From contig NZ_JWMA01000016.1 of assembly GCF_000812465.1 (NCBI RefSeq), positions 1 through 62,049 of the forward strand: 62,049 nucleotides of DNA, in the 5' to 3' direction. Position 1 is the stretch's first letter; each line of letters starts with the position of its first letter. Below the pieces are notes generated by a model. It was not told where the DNA came from, did not search any database, and saw nothing but the letters and a program-made list of their open reading frames with translations. Positions 42,760 to 51,086 of this stretch are shown piece by piece. Position numbers and translations under genes: made by a program. Origin of the DNA: Cupriavidus sp. IDO. GTDB lineage: Bacteria; Pseudomonadota; Gammaproteobacteria; Burkholderiales; Burkholderiaceae.

Positions 42760-42839
42760 GAGGCTGTCGCCTCGACCGGTACGATGGGAAAGGCGGGTTG
42801 CCCGCCTTTCCTGTTGCCCCGACCCGAGGGATCGCCATC

Positions 42840-43979
42840 ATGCCGCCAGACCCCTTACCAGCCGCCGAACTCAGCGCCCTGCTCGCCCAGCTCTACCAGG
42901 GCCCGACCGAACCCGTGCCGTGGGCGGCTTTCCTGGAGAGCGCACGCCAGCGCCTGGATGCCGTGTTCGCCACCCTGGTGCTGCGCCATCCGGCTACCGA
43001 CCGGCCGGGGCTGATCGTCAATGCCTCCGACTTCGGCCCGCACCTGCCCGGCGAGCCGTCCTACAGCGAGCAGTACTACGCGCTGTGCCCCTTCCTGGAC
43101 CTGCACCCGGATCGCCTCTTCAGCGCCGACGAACTGTTCGGCGAAGCCGGCTGGCTGGCGCACCCGTTCTATACGCAGTACCTGGCGCCGCTTGGCCTGC
43201 GCTATATCCTGGCGGCCAACCTGGTCACGCCGGACGGGGTGGAGTGCGCGCTGTTCATCAGCCGCGGCCACGCGGGACAGGACTTCGGCGAGGCCGAGAA
43301 GGCGCTGCTGCATGGCCTGCTGCCGCACCTGAAGCGCGCGGTGGACCTGCATGCCGCGCTCGACGTGCTGGCGTCTGAGCGCTCCCTGTACGCAGAGGCA
43401 GTCGACCGCCTCCTGGTCGGCACCATCATCCTGGACGAACACGGCAAGACCATCCGCGCCAATGACGTGGCCGGCCGCCTGCTGCAGGCGCGTGACGGCC
43501 TCTACTTGTCGGACGGCGCCCTGCACGCGCACTGCCCGGTGGAAAACCGCCGGTTCCGCAAGATCCTGGAAGGCGCGGCCCAGGCGCACGCACTGGCCGC
43601 GTCGCGCAGCGAAGTCACCACGCTGAGCCGGCCCGCCGCGCCCACCCCGTTGAGCGTGCTGGTGCGGCCGATCCCGCTCAGCTATCGCACCGAAGACAAG
43701 GCGCGCCGGCCCGCGGTCGCCGTGTTCATCCGCGACCCGGAAGGCTCGCCGCGCAACACGCACGCCAGCCTGCGCAAGCTGTTCCACCTGACGCCGACCG
43801 AGATCGAACTGGCGTTGCTGATGGTCGATGGGCTGACGCTGGATGAGGCAGCGGTGCGGCTGGGGGTCAAGAAGAATACGGCACGGGCGCATCTGCGGGG
43901 GATCTTTGCCAAGACCGGGGCCACGCGGCAGGCGGTGCTGGTGAAGATGTTGCTTTGCAGTGTGGTGGGGATGGGGTGA
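42840..43979 (+). CDS. LuxR-type transcriptional regulator, paralogue 3
   Basis: A 379-residue regulator, the most divergent of the three. It shares LYQGPTEPVPWAAFLE, RHPATDRPGLIVNASDFG, PHLKRAVDLHAALDVL and the C-terminal helix-turn-helix LTPTEIELALLMVDGLTLDEAAVRLG, KNTARAHLRGIFAKTGATRQAVLVKML. I started it at the ATG at 42840 with GAGGGATCGCCATC. An earlier ATG at 42798 would add 14 residues. It follows cysNC by 94 bp and may be cotranscribed with it or use the promoter at site L. Confidence 0.88.
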   Translation: MPPDPLPAAELSALLAQLYQGPTEPVPWAAFLESARQRLDAVFATLVLRHPATDRPGLIVNASDFGPHLPGEPSYSEQYYALCPFLDLHPDRLFSADELFGEAGWLAHPFYTQYLAPLGLRYILAANLVTPDGVECALFISRGHAGQDFGEAEKALLHGLLPHLKRAVDLHAALDVLASERSLYAEAVDRLLVGTIILDEHGKTIRANDVAGRLLQARDGLYLSDGALHAHCPVENRRFRKILEGAAQAHALAASRSEVTTLSRPAAPTPLSVLVRPIPLSYRTEDKARRPAVAVFIRDPEGSPRNTHASLRKLFHLTPTEIELALLMVDGLTLDEAAVRLGVKKNTARAHLRGIFAKTGATRQAVLVKMLLCSVVGMG

Positions 43980-44261
43980 GGCAGAGGTGATGGGGCTTCT
44001 GCACCGTCGATTCCGGTCATTGCCGGTCCGGAGGAAGAAGGGATGTCGGCAGGCGGCCAGCTTGAGTCGCTCAAGGAAGATTTACGACTGCCCGCTCCCG
44101 GACCGAGAAGAGACGGTCGTCAATGATGCTGTGACCTTCGGCTCGTCGACCGTTGCGGCGGTCGCGAACAGAAGCCCTGTTTCGCAGAAGAGGCTTGGTC
44201 GTGGCTGCCTGTCCGTAGGCAGACACGTTCGACACCAGGGCGGCCGGGCAAGCGGCTCAGA
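43980..44261. other. Intergenic junction between the catabolic region and accessory DNA
   Basis: About 280 bases between two convergent genes. I see no gene, RNA or clear terminator. Codon style changes on the far side, so this may be the boundary of the steroid region. Confidence 0.5.
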
Positions 44262-45041
44262 TCACGCAGTCGGAACAGTTCCTCCGTCGATGACGTACTC
44301 AGTGCCGGTGATGGCGCTGGCGCGGCCAGAGACGAGGAAACCAATGAGTTCTGCCACTTCCCGGGGTGAGCAGGGCCGGCCAAGAGGAATGCCGCCGAGC
44401 GAATCCATGATGATCTTGCGGGCGCCTTCCGTGTCGATGCCGCTTTGTCGGGCGACCTCGGCAACGAGACCCGCGGCGGCATCCGTCTCGACCCAGCCCG
44501 GGGAGACACGCACGACGCGAACGCCCTTGGGACTGACCTCCTTGGACAAGGCTTTGCTGTAGTTTGACAGGGCAGCCTTGGCGGCGGCATAGGCAATCGT
44601 CGCCTCCGGCAACGGTAATTGCCGCTGGATCGACGTGACGTGGATAATGACGCCCGAACGCTGCTCGACCATCGAGGGCAACAGCGCGCGATCGATGCGC
44701 ACTGCCGGGAATAGGTTCAGGCTCAATGCCTTGTTCCATTCATCGTCATCTAGCACGCTGAAGCCACCGGCCGGTGCAGATGAGCCGCCCACGACGTGCA
44801 CGACTATATCGACGCCACCGAACCGCTCGAGCACGGCGTCGACAATAGCTTTACAGCCCTCGGCCGTCGTGATGTCCGCCCCGATGAACCGTTCTTCGGC
44901 AAGTTCATCGGGACGGGAACGCGCCGTCGTCAGAACGTTCGCACCTGCCTCGCGAAGGCGTGCGACGACGGCTTTGCCGACGCCTTTGGTTCCGCCTGTA
45001 ACGAGCGCCCGAAGCCCCAGAAGTTCGGGTGCGGAGCTCAT
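44262..45041 (-). CDS. SDR family oxidoreductase
   Basis: A 259-residue [18 protein letters not shown] loop, Ser in [15 protein letters not shown] active site, and [12 protein letters not shown] after it. NNAG is replaced by HVVGG, as in several SDR subgroups. It overlaps the preceding SnoaL-like gene by one base (TAATG). The pair is divergent from an HxlR regulator. This arrangement is common for small detoxification operons and looks unrelated to the steroid genes. GC at third positions is lower than in the region to the left. Confidence 0.85.
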   Translation of the reverse strand: MSSAPELLGLRALVTGGTKGVGKAVVARLREAGANVLTTARSRPDELAEERFIGADITTAEGCKAIVDAVLERFGGVDIVVHVVGGSSAPAGGFSVLDDDEWNKALSLNLFPAVRIDRALLPSMVEQRSGVIIHVTSIQRQLPLPEATIAYAAAKAALSNYSKALSKEVSPKGVRVVRVSPGWVETDAAAGLVAEVARQSGIDTEGARKIIMDSLGGIPLGRPCSPREVAELIGFLVSGRASAITGTEYVIDGGTVPTA

Positions 45042-45367
45042 TAGCGAATCTCCAGCGACGCAATCCTGCCGCCGGCCAGGACGAACGTGTAGGTCAGCTC
45101 GACTGGGCTACCGGGGAACGTGCCCGTGAGTCGTGCGTGCATCGTCACAGTGGCGCCGTCCTGGGATACGTCCAACGGCTCAATGCTGTACTGGTACCTG
45201 GTTTTGCTGTCTTTCTTCCAGGCCTGGATTGCTTCCAGCCCCTTGATCGTGCGGCCTTCGTCCCGCACGACGGCATCGGCGGTAAAGCAGTTCGAGAGAG
45301 GGGCGGTGTCGGTGACGGTTTCCGCGAGCAGATAGGCATCCAGTGGCGGAGGCAGCATCAAGTTCAT
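45041..45367 (-). CDS. SnoaL/NTF2-like protein
   Basis: A 108-residue protein of the NTF2-like fold: [37 protein letters not shown] is the typical opening (key [15 protein letters not shown]), and [18 protein letters not shown] the closing strand. It is the first gene of a two-gene unit with the SDR and is divergent from the HxlR regulator. Role unknown; it may bind or convert the SDR substrate. Confidence 0.78.
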   Translation of the reverse strand: MNLMLPPPLDAYLLAETVTDTAPLSNCFTADAVVRDEGRTIKGLEAIQAWKKDSKTRYQYSIEPLDVSQDGATVTMHARLTGTFPGSPVELTYTFVLAGGRIASLEIR

Positions 45368-45457
45368 TGGGGTTCACCTCAACGTGAAGGTTTGCATGCC
45401 CCAATCATGGCGCTACAGTTACCGTATCGCAAGAACGCACAAAAAAGTAAGTAACCT

Positions 45458-45796
45458 TTGGCTAACCGAAAAAACTACACCCCTGCGACTGCCGCAATCG
45501 ATGTCGAAGCCGCATTCAAGCTGCTGGAAGGCCGCTGGAAGCTGGTGATCCTGTTTCACCTCTTCGGTGGTCAGGTACAGCGCTTTTCGGACCTCGAGAG
45601 ACTGATCCCCGGCATCACACAGAAGATGCTTGCCCAGCAGCTACGCTGCCTCGAAGCGGACGGCATCGTGACGCGTACGGTCTACCATCAGGTGCCGCCG
45701 AAGGTGGACTACCGCCTGACTGATTGGGGCCAGGCGTTGTGCCCGGCACTGGATGCGATCCTGACATGGGCGGAGCGCCGTGAAGACTTTCCGTAG
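45458..45796 (+). CDS. HxlR-family winged-helix regulator
   Basis: A 112-residue HxlR-type regulator: AAFKLLEGRWKLVILFHLF, QRFSDLERLIPGITQKMLAQQLRCLEADGIVTR and VDYRLTDWGQAL are the standard segments (each described in part: GRWKLVILFHLF, GITQKMLAQQLR). HxlR proteins often sense electrophiles or redox state and control a divergent oxidoreductase; here that is the SnoaL/SDR unit. The start appears to be TTG, with only a weak AAGTAAG site. The 90-bp gap presumably holds the operator. Confidence 0.85.
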   Translation: MANRKNYTPATAAIDVEAAFKLLEGRWKLVILFHLFGGQVQRFSDLERLIPGITQKMLAQQLRCLEADGIVTRTVYHQVPPKVDYRLTDWGQALCPALDAILTWAERREDFP

Positions 45797-45971
45797 ACTG
45801 CGCCGAGCTTGTGCGGCTAGCAGCCTGTCATCCAGAACTCGCGATCGTGTAAGGGACGGATGTTCATTGCGATGCTCCTCATCGGATCGCCGCTGCCACG
45901 TGCGAGCTTAACCTCGTAGAGGTCAAGCTTGCATCGTTAGCGGCATGGCCCAAAGGCCTCGTCATGGCGCG

Positions 45972-46355
45972 TCACTGGATGGGCGGCACGATACCAAGCT
46001 TTTCTGCCAGCATCCGCTCATACACGCCAAAATGCGTATCCACTTCCGCCTGGCTGACCACCACGACCTCCATGTTGAGTTGGTCGGCCGACAGCCCGAA
46101 CATCGTGGCCAGCGCGAACTCAAGATGGGGTGCCACTTCCCTGTCTTTCGCGAAAGTCGTGCCAACGGTGATCGTGTAGGATTTCTCGCCTTGCCCGATA
46201 ACCTCGACCAACCGGGCTCCTGCACTCAAGTTGTTCTCGATGGCAATCTTGGCCAGTTCCGCCACGCTGCGCGTTCTCTCGGTAGGGAATCCGCGTGCGC
46301 ACCTGAGCCGCACCCGATGCTTGCCTAACGTGAGCCAATCAGAATCAAAGTCCAT
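45972..46355 (-). CDS. Hypothetical protein
   Basis: A 127-residue soluble protein that I do not recognise. It opens MDFDSDWLTLGKHRVRLRC and has segments AELAKIAIENNLSAGARLVEV, KSYTITVGTTFA and YERMLAEKLGIVPPI. The start is set at 46355 because GGAG lies eight bases before it; earlier in-frame ATGs lack a ribosome site. It lies downstream of three Hsp20 genes on the same strand, 160 bp after the last, and may belong to that stress cluster. Confidence 0.55.
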   Translation of the reverse strand: MDFDSDWLTLGKHRVRLRCARGFPTERTRSVAELAKIAIENNLSAGARLVEVIGQGEKSYTITVGTTFAKDREVAPHLEFALATMFGLSADQLNMEVVVVSQAEVDTHFGVYERMLAEKLGIVPPIQ

Positions 46356-46514
46356 CGATGTCTCCATCCGCAACGCAAATCGCCGAAGGCCGAATGCCGG
46401 TCCGGAACCTGCAGGTTCACCGCGCTTACCTTCATTCGTCGTTTTGCTCATAATTGCCCGCTCAGCCATGACCAAACCAGCCGGGACCCGCCGTCCATGT
46501 GATTGCCGACCGGC

Positions 46515-47081
46515 TCACTTGACTTCGATCTTCCGGACTGAAGATGGCGGCGAGCCGGACTTGGGTAGGCGCAAGGTCAGCAGGCCGCGTTCGAATCGGG
46601 CCTCGATGTGGTCCAGATCGAGACCGTCCGGCAGCGGAATGCTGCGCATGAACGCGCCATACGCCCGCTCCAGGCGATAGCAGCCATTTTCCTCGCTCCG
46701 AATATCCTGCTTCTTCTCACCGCGCAGCACCAGTGCGCCATCTTCGATGGTCGTCTGCACCTCCTCGCGGTCCATCCCCGGCAACTCGGCGGTGATCCTC
46801 AGCGCCGCGCCATCGTCGACCACATCGATCCGCGGCTGGAAGCGCGACGAACTGAAGTCGCCGAACCAGCGATCCAAGCCGCCGAAGCTCGCAAGCGGTT
46901 CGTGCAGGAACTCGCCCATCGCTCGCCAGGGGTCGCTGGAAAAGAACCGCGACACATCCGGCCAGTCTGGCGCCCAGTGCCGGGGTGCCGGAGCGTGGGA
47001 AGCCTCTGTCCCCGATGGCTTGTCGGCGGACGTTTTGCGCAAGAACTTGAAGGGGTTCCACTTGCCCAGTTCCGTTTTCAT
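46515..47081 (-). CDS. Hsp20/alpha-crystallin family small heat-shock protein
   Basis: A 188-residue small heat-shock protein with a long N-terminal arm (about 75 residues, including PDWPDVSRFFSSDPWRAMGEF) and an alpha-crystallin domain: PRIDVVDDGAALRITAELPGMDREEVQTTIEDG (key ITAELPGMDREEV) through RSIPLPDGLDLDHIEARFERGLLTLRLPK. It holds unfolding proteins in the cytosol. AGGAGGACAAC precedes the ATG. It is the third of three tandem Hsp20 genes and the longest, so the three are not recent copies. Confidence 0.9.
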   Translation of the reverse strand: MKTELGKWNPFKFLRKTSADKPSGTEASHAPAPRHWAPDWPDVSRFFSSDPWRAMGEFLHEPLASFGGLDRWFGDFSSSRFQPRIDVVDDGAALRITAELPGMDREEVQTTIEDGALVLRGEKKQDIRSEENGCYRLERAYGAFMRSIPLPDGLDLDHIEARFERGLLTLRLPKSGSPPSSVRKIEVK

Positions 47082-47270
47082 GTTGTCCTCCTATCGACGC
47101 CTCTGCGTTTCGATGCCCCCGCCATGCCATGTCGGGACGCTTCCGGCAATCCGGCGCGGCGGGGTGTGACATTGGACTTGCCAATGCTGTTCGCCCGTCC
47201 CGGCCGCATGGCGGGGGCGTCCGTATGGACGCCACCGTTGTCGGCCCCGTAGACGCCCTGCTTGGAGACG

Positions 47271-47678
47271 TCACGCCACGGTGACGTCAATCCGGCGCGG
47301 ACGGGCTTCGTCGCGACGCGGAATCGTCAGCTTCAACACCCCGTCCTGCAGGTTCGCCTCGATCTTCGACGCATCAAGGTCGGGACTGAGCGAAAACGCG
47401 CGCGCAAAGTGCGGCTGACGAATCTCCGCGTGCTGCACACGCAGGCCGGCCGGCGTCGGCACGACCGCCTCTGCCTCGATATGGAGGTTGCCGTCGTGGA
47501 CATTCACCTCGAGCTTGTCCTTGGTCACACCTGGCAGATCGGCCCAGAGGGTGACGCCGCTGCTGTTCTCGACAATGTCGACCGCAGGGAGCAGTGTCAT
47601 GGTAGGCGTCGACCGGTCTTCCTCGCGTTGTGCCACCGCGTTCGGGTCGCGCTTGGCGACTTGGGTGCTATCGGTCAT
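47271..47678 (-). CDS. Hsp20/alpha-crystallin family small heat-shock protein
   Basis: A 135-residue Hsp20. The crystallin core has PAVDIVENSSGVTLWADLPGVTKDKLEVNVHDG (key WADLPGVTKDKLEV) and FSLSPDLDASKIEANLQDGVLKLTIPRRDEARPRRIDV (key LQDGVLKLTIPR). A hydrophilic N-terminal arm of about 25 residues precedes it. It is the middle gene of the tandem set, 15 bp after the first. A 189-bp gap separates it from the third, so an additional promoter there is possible. Confidence 0.9.
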   Translation of the reverse strand: MTDSTQVAKRDPNAVAQREEDRSTPTMTLLPAVDIVENSSGVTLWADLPGVTKDKLEVNVHDGNLHIEAEAVVPTPAGLRVQHAEIRQPHFARAFSLSPDLDASKIEANLQDGVLKLTIPRRDEARPRRIDVTVA

Positions 47679-47693
47679 GGCATTCTCCTGGCA

Positions 47694-48134
47694 TTACTGG
47701 ATCGTGATCGCCCGCGGCTTTGAGGACTCACGCTTGCCAACAGTGATGGACAAGCAGCCGTTGGCATACCGCGCCTGCACCTTGTCGGGGTCAGCGCTTT
47801 GCGGCAGTTCGACCACTCGCCGGAATGTGCCGACAAACCGCTCTTGCGCGTATAGCCGTGCCTCCGGATCATCCTCGGGATACGCCGCTTCGCGCTCACC
47901 GCTGATGGTCAGCAAGCCCTTGTCGATCGACACCTCGAGCTTGTCTTGCTTGATGCCCGGTGCGAACGCAACGATCTCGATGGAGTCGTCCGTGGAGCCG
48001 ATATTGACGGGCGGAAAGGCCCCGAAGCGTCCGGAGCGAAGGCTGGACGGGAAGCCGCCAAACAAACTCGCCATCTGCCTTTGCATGCGATCGAGTTCGC
48101 TGAAGAGGTCGGTTCCCAAGAAAAGGTCACTCAT
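47694..48134 (-). CDS. Hsp20/alpha-crystallin family small heat-shock protein
   Basis: A 146-residue Hsp20, nearest the promoter. MSDLFLGTDLFSELDRMQRQ is a typical N-terminus of bacterial Hsp20, followed by VEIV-type core segments (IEIVAFAPGIKQDKLEVSID) and the closing YANGCLSITVGKRESSKPRAI. AAGGAGGATACGACC precedes the ATG. The set resembles the small heat-shock genes found on transferable stress-tolerance loci, but the other marker genes of such loci (Clp, FtsH, KefB) are not in the window. Confidence 0.9.
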   Translation of the reverse strand: MSDLFLGTDLFSELDRMQRQMASLFGGFPSSLRSGRFGAFPPVNIGSTDDSIEIVAFAPGIKQDKLEVSIDKGLLTISGEREAAYPEDDPEARLYAQERFVGTFRRVVELPQSADPDKVQARYANGCLSITVGKRESSKPRAITIQ

Positions 48135-48259
48135 GGTCGTATCCTCCTTGGACGCAGCAAGGAGGCGAAGGGGCCTACGCGCTCCCATCCACCCGCCAAG
48201 CTGCTGGCAAACAAACAGAAACACGCAGCGCGCAACGACGCGACTGCCTGAGCGAAACT

Positions 48260-48288
48260 AAAATAGTATTTGAGCAGGACGATTTCAA
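48260..48288 (-). promoter_or_regulatory. Promoter of the Hsp20 unit
   Basis: On the minus strand TTGAAA (48283-48288) and TATTTT (48260-48265) are separated by exactly 17 bp. CCCTTGAAATC also fits the -35 of sigma-32 promoters, but a matching CCCCAT -10 is not clear. It is about 125 bp before the first Hsp20 start. Confidence 0.6.
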
Positions 48289-48526
48289 GGGCTTGCGTGC
48301 TTTCCTTGACGGCTGCCCGTTGATAGTGGTGTGCCACGCGTGAACAGGGGCCAGGATTGACCGCCTTCCCCGATGCATTGGGTCGACGCAGCGGTCGCAA
48401 AGGAGAGCCATACCGATAATCTATGTTAGCGATATAGCGCCGTTTCTTGCCAAACTGCTATCCGCGAAATTGAGCCGGGTCCGGGGCGGCGAGCCAACTT
48501 TTCATCACTTGCTGTGCGTCCCTCCC

Positions 48527-50200
48527 ATGCGGAACTCCTTGGCCACAGTTGACTTTCCCGACGCCGCCACGCTGGTCGCACTGCGCGCCTGGTACGCCGG
48601 CGCGTCGTCGCGGCAGGCGGTCGAGCGGTATTGCCCCGACGCGCTGGGGGCGGGCAGGTCGGCGCGCGGCGTGTTGGGAGCGATTCGCCGTCAGCTTGCC
48701 GAATTCGCGCGGCAGCGCCGGCGCGAGGACCTGGCCACGCTGTTCCGCTGCGGCGAAGCGGAGCGAGAGAAGCACAGCACGGCGGTGACGCGTGCGCTGG
48801 AATCGTTGCAGTCGCTGCCCATCCCAGAACCGCAGATCAGCGATCCGATCGCCTGGTGGCTGCCCGCTCGCGCGGCCGCCGCGCTGCATGCCCACGGGAT
48901 CGGCACGCTGGCCGACCTGACGGTGCGGGTGCCGCGCCGGCGGCGCTGGTGGGCCGCCATTGCCGGACTGGGCACCGGCAGCGCGCGCCGGGTCGAGGCC
49001 TTCTTTGCCGCGCACCCCGGGCTCACCGAACGGGCGCGCGCCCTGGTCGCGGCGCCGCCGCCGGGCCGGATCGTCCCGTGGGAGCAGATCCGCTTGCCAA
49101 ATGAATTCGACGGAGCACGCGGAAGCTTCCGGGCGCCGCGCCAGATGTGCACGCTCGATGCCGGCACCGATTACGAGGCCATCGGCGCCTGGCTGGCCTT
49201 GCACGAATCGGCCGAAACCACGCGCGCGTACCGCCGGGAAGCCGAGCGCCTGCTCTTGTGGGCTATCGTCGAGCGCGGCAAGGCGCTGTCCTCGCTGGCA
49301 ACCGAGGACGCCACCGCCTACCGCGCGTTCCTGCGCCGGCCCACGCCGCACCAGCGCTGGGTCGCGCCGGCACGGCCGCGCGCATCGTCGGAATGGCGCC
49401 CCTTCACCGGCGGCTTGTCTCCGCGCTCGATCGCCTACGCGCTGTCGGTGCTGGGCGCGATGTTCCGCTGGCTGATCCAGCAGCGCTACGTGCTGGCGAA
49501 CCCGTTCGCCGGGGTGAAGGTGCGCGGCGCCCAGCGGGCGGCCGGGCTGGATGCCTCCCGGGCGTTCACCGCGGGCGAGTGGGAGCTGATCCGTACAATT
49601 GCCGACGGACTCGAGTGGTCCTACGGGTGGACGGCGCCGGCCGCGCAGCGCCTGCGTTTCCTGCTCGATTTCGGCTACGCGACGGGCTTGCGCGCCGGCG
49701 AACTGGTGGGGGCGACGCTCGGCGGCATCGAGATGGGTCCGCGCGGCGAACGCTGGCTGCACCTAGTCGGCAAGGGCGCCAAGCCCGGCAAGGTCGCGCT
49801 GCCGCCGCTGGCCCGTCACGCGCTCGATCAGTACCTGGCGCAGCGCGGCCTGCCAGTGACGCCCGCGCACTGGAAGCCGGACACGCCTCTGCTGGCCAAT
49901 CTGGAGGGCGCGGCACCGATCACGACGCCGCGCCTGCGCGACGTGCTGCGCCGCTTTTTCTGGTTGGCGGCCGACGCCACCGAGACCGATCATCCGCCCC
50001 TGGCCGACAAGCTGCGCCGCGCGACGCCGCACTGGATGCGGCATACCCATGCGACCCAAGCCCTGGCGCAGGGTGCGACGCTGACGACGGTTCGCGACAA
50101 CCTGCGACACGCCTCCATCACGACTACCTCACGCTATCTGCACGACGACGAGGTGCAGCGGAGTCGGCAGCTCGAGCAGGCCTTCGGGCGCCGGCGCTAG
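48527..50200 (+). CDS. DUF3701-type tyrosine recombinase (integrase)
   Basis: A 557-residue site-specific recombinase. The N-terminal third (about residues 1-200) matches the DUF3701 arm seen in some large phage-type integrases (DPIAWWLPARAAAALHAHGIGTLADLTVRVPRRRRWW region; key LPARAAAALHAHGIGTL). A core-binding domain follows. Catalytic residues are Arg in ATGLRAGELVG, HWMRHTHATQ and Tyr in TTSRYLHDD, so it looks complete. The start is the ATG before RNSLATVDFPDAATL. It ends against a truncated Tn3 transposase gene. Confidence 0.88.
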   Translation: MRNSLATVDFPDAATLVALRAWYAGASSRQAVERYCPDALGAGRSARGVLGAIRRQLAEFARQRRREDLATLFRCGEAEREKHSTAVTRALESLQSLPIPEPQISDPIAWWLPARAAAALHAHGIGTLADLTVRVPRRRRWWAAIAGLGTGSARRVEAFFAAHPGLTERARALVAAPPPGRIVPWEQIRLPNEFDGARGSFRAPRQMCTLDAGTDYEAIGAWLALHESAETTRAYRREAERLLLWAIVERGKALSSLATEDATAYRAFLRRPTPHQRWVAPARPRASSEWRPFTGGLSPRSIAYALSVLGAMFRWLIQQRYVLANPFAGVKVRGAQRAAGLDASRAFTAGEWELIRTIADGLEWSYGWTAPAAQRLRFLLDFGYATGLRAGELVGATLGGIEMGPRGERWLHLVGKGAKPGKVALPPLARHALDQYLAQRGLPVTPAHWKPDTPLLANLEGAAPITTPRLRDVLRRFFWLAADATETDHPPLADKLRRATPHWMRHTHATQALAQGATLTTVRDNLRHASITTTSRYLHDDEVQRSRQLEQAFGRRR

Positions 50201-50590
50201 GATGCCGCCGAGAGAAATCGCCAAGACCATCGAGTAAGGTCAGGTGTTCTATGAGTAGGTTGAGATGCTTGCGTGATGGACGGCGTGCGTGGCGCTTGAT
50301 GTTGTTGTAGGCGGTCAGGCGGTTGGTGAATTCCCGGGTGAGAAGCCGGTCCAGCCGCTGCCGTTCCTCATCCGACAAGCGCCTTGCGACGCGTCGGAAC
50401 AGCGCGGTCTGCGTGCGGGTGTGGATCTGCTCAGCAATGTTGTCCAGGGTGGAGAACGCTGGCAACTCGACTTGGTGCAGGATCAGCGCATCGATGGTGG
50501 CGTTGATGATGTCCACCGGCTGGTCCATCGTTTCCGCGGCTTCGCGCGCAACACGGATCGTGACCTTGTAGGAAACCGGAATTAGCCGGA
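50201..50590 (-). pseudogene. Tn3-family transposase remnant
   Basis: About 130 codons on the minus strand carry DIINATIDALILHQVELPAFSTLD and RLLTREFTNRLTAYNNIKRHARRPS-type sequence (key VELPAFSTLD, RPSRKHLNLLIEHL), which is the N-terminal region of Tn3 family TnpA. The reading frame seems to extend upstream to about 50590 without a clear start. It stops where the convergent integrase gene ends. The remaining 800 or so residues of TnpA are absent. Confidence 0.72.
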
Positions 50591-50599
50591 CTACGCGCG

Positions 50600-51086
50600 C
50601 TTTTGCTGGACTAGAAATTCGGAGTTGCCTGGACGCCGCGCAGCCGATCCAGATGCGCGGCGGAAGGGATGGCCGGAACCGGCCAGTTTGAGTGAGCTGG
50701 CTCCAGACTCATGATGACCGAAGCTGGCCTGACTACTGTCGTTCAAGCGAGGATGGGAGTCGAGCCTCGCCAGGTCCACCCATCGCAATGTTCCTATCGG
50801 GATCATGGGTGACGAGCATCAGCGCGCAACCGCGCTCTTGCGTGGCCTCGATGGACGGACTCGACCTTGCCCAATTGCGACGCCTTCGCTCAGCTCAATG
50901 ACTGACGTGAGATTGAGAAGCGACTCATCCATGGGTCTGCATGATCGCAGCACCGGCCGCACCAGGCGGCACGCTGCTCGCCAGGGAAGGCCTTCGCGGT
51001 CTCATCCATGCAATCTATGCGGCTGTTCGAGAGCACGCTCCGCTCGGCCCGGTATGCGCCATCGGCGAGGAGCAATCGTGCCGTAG
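50600..51086. other. Non-coding stretch with no recognised feature
   Basis: About 490 bases between the transposase remnant and the CadC-like gene. No reading frame here resembles a known family, and I see no repeat or RNA. It is probably decayed mobile DNA. Confidence 0.5.

Noticed and set aside
40667..42841. Minus-strand open frame of 724 codons over cysNC
   Set aside because: It is antisense to a fully conserved CysN-CysC fusion and shows only compositional bias.
50590..50620. GGACTAG near 50608 as another operator site
   Set aside because: Only one half-site is present, the spacing partner is missing, and it lies in decayed mobile DNA outside the catabolic region.
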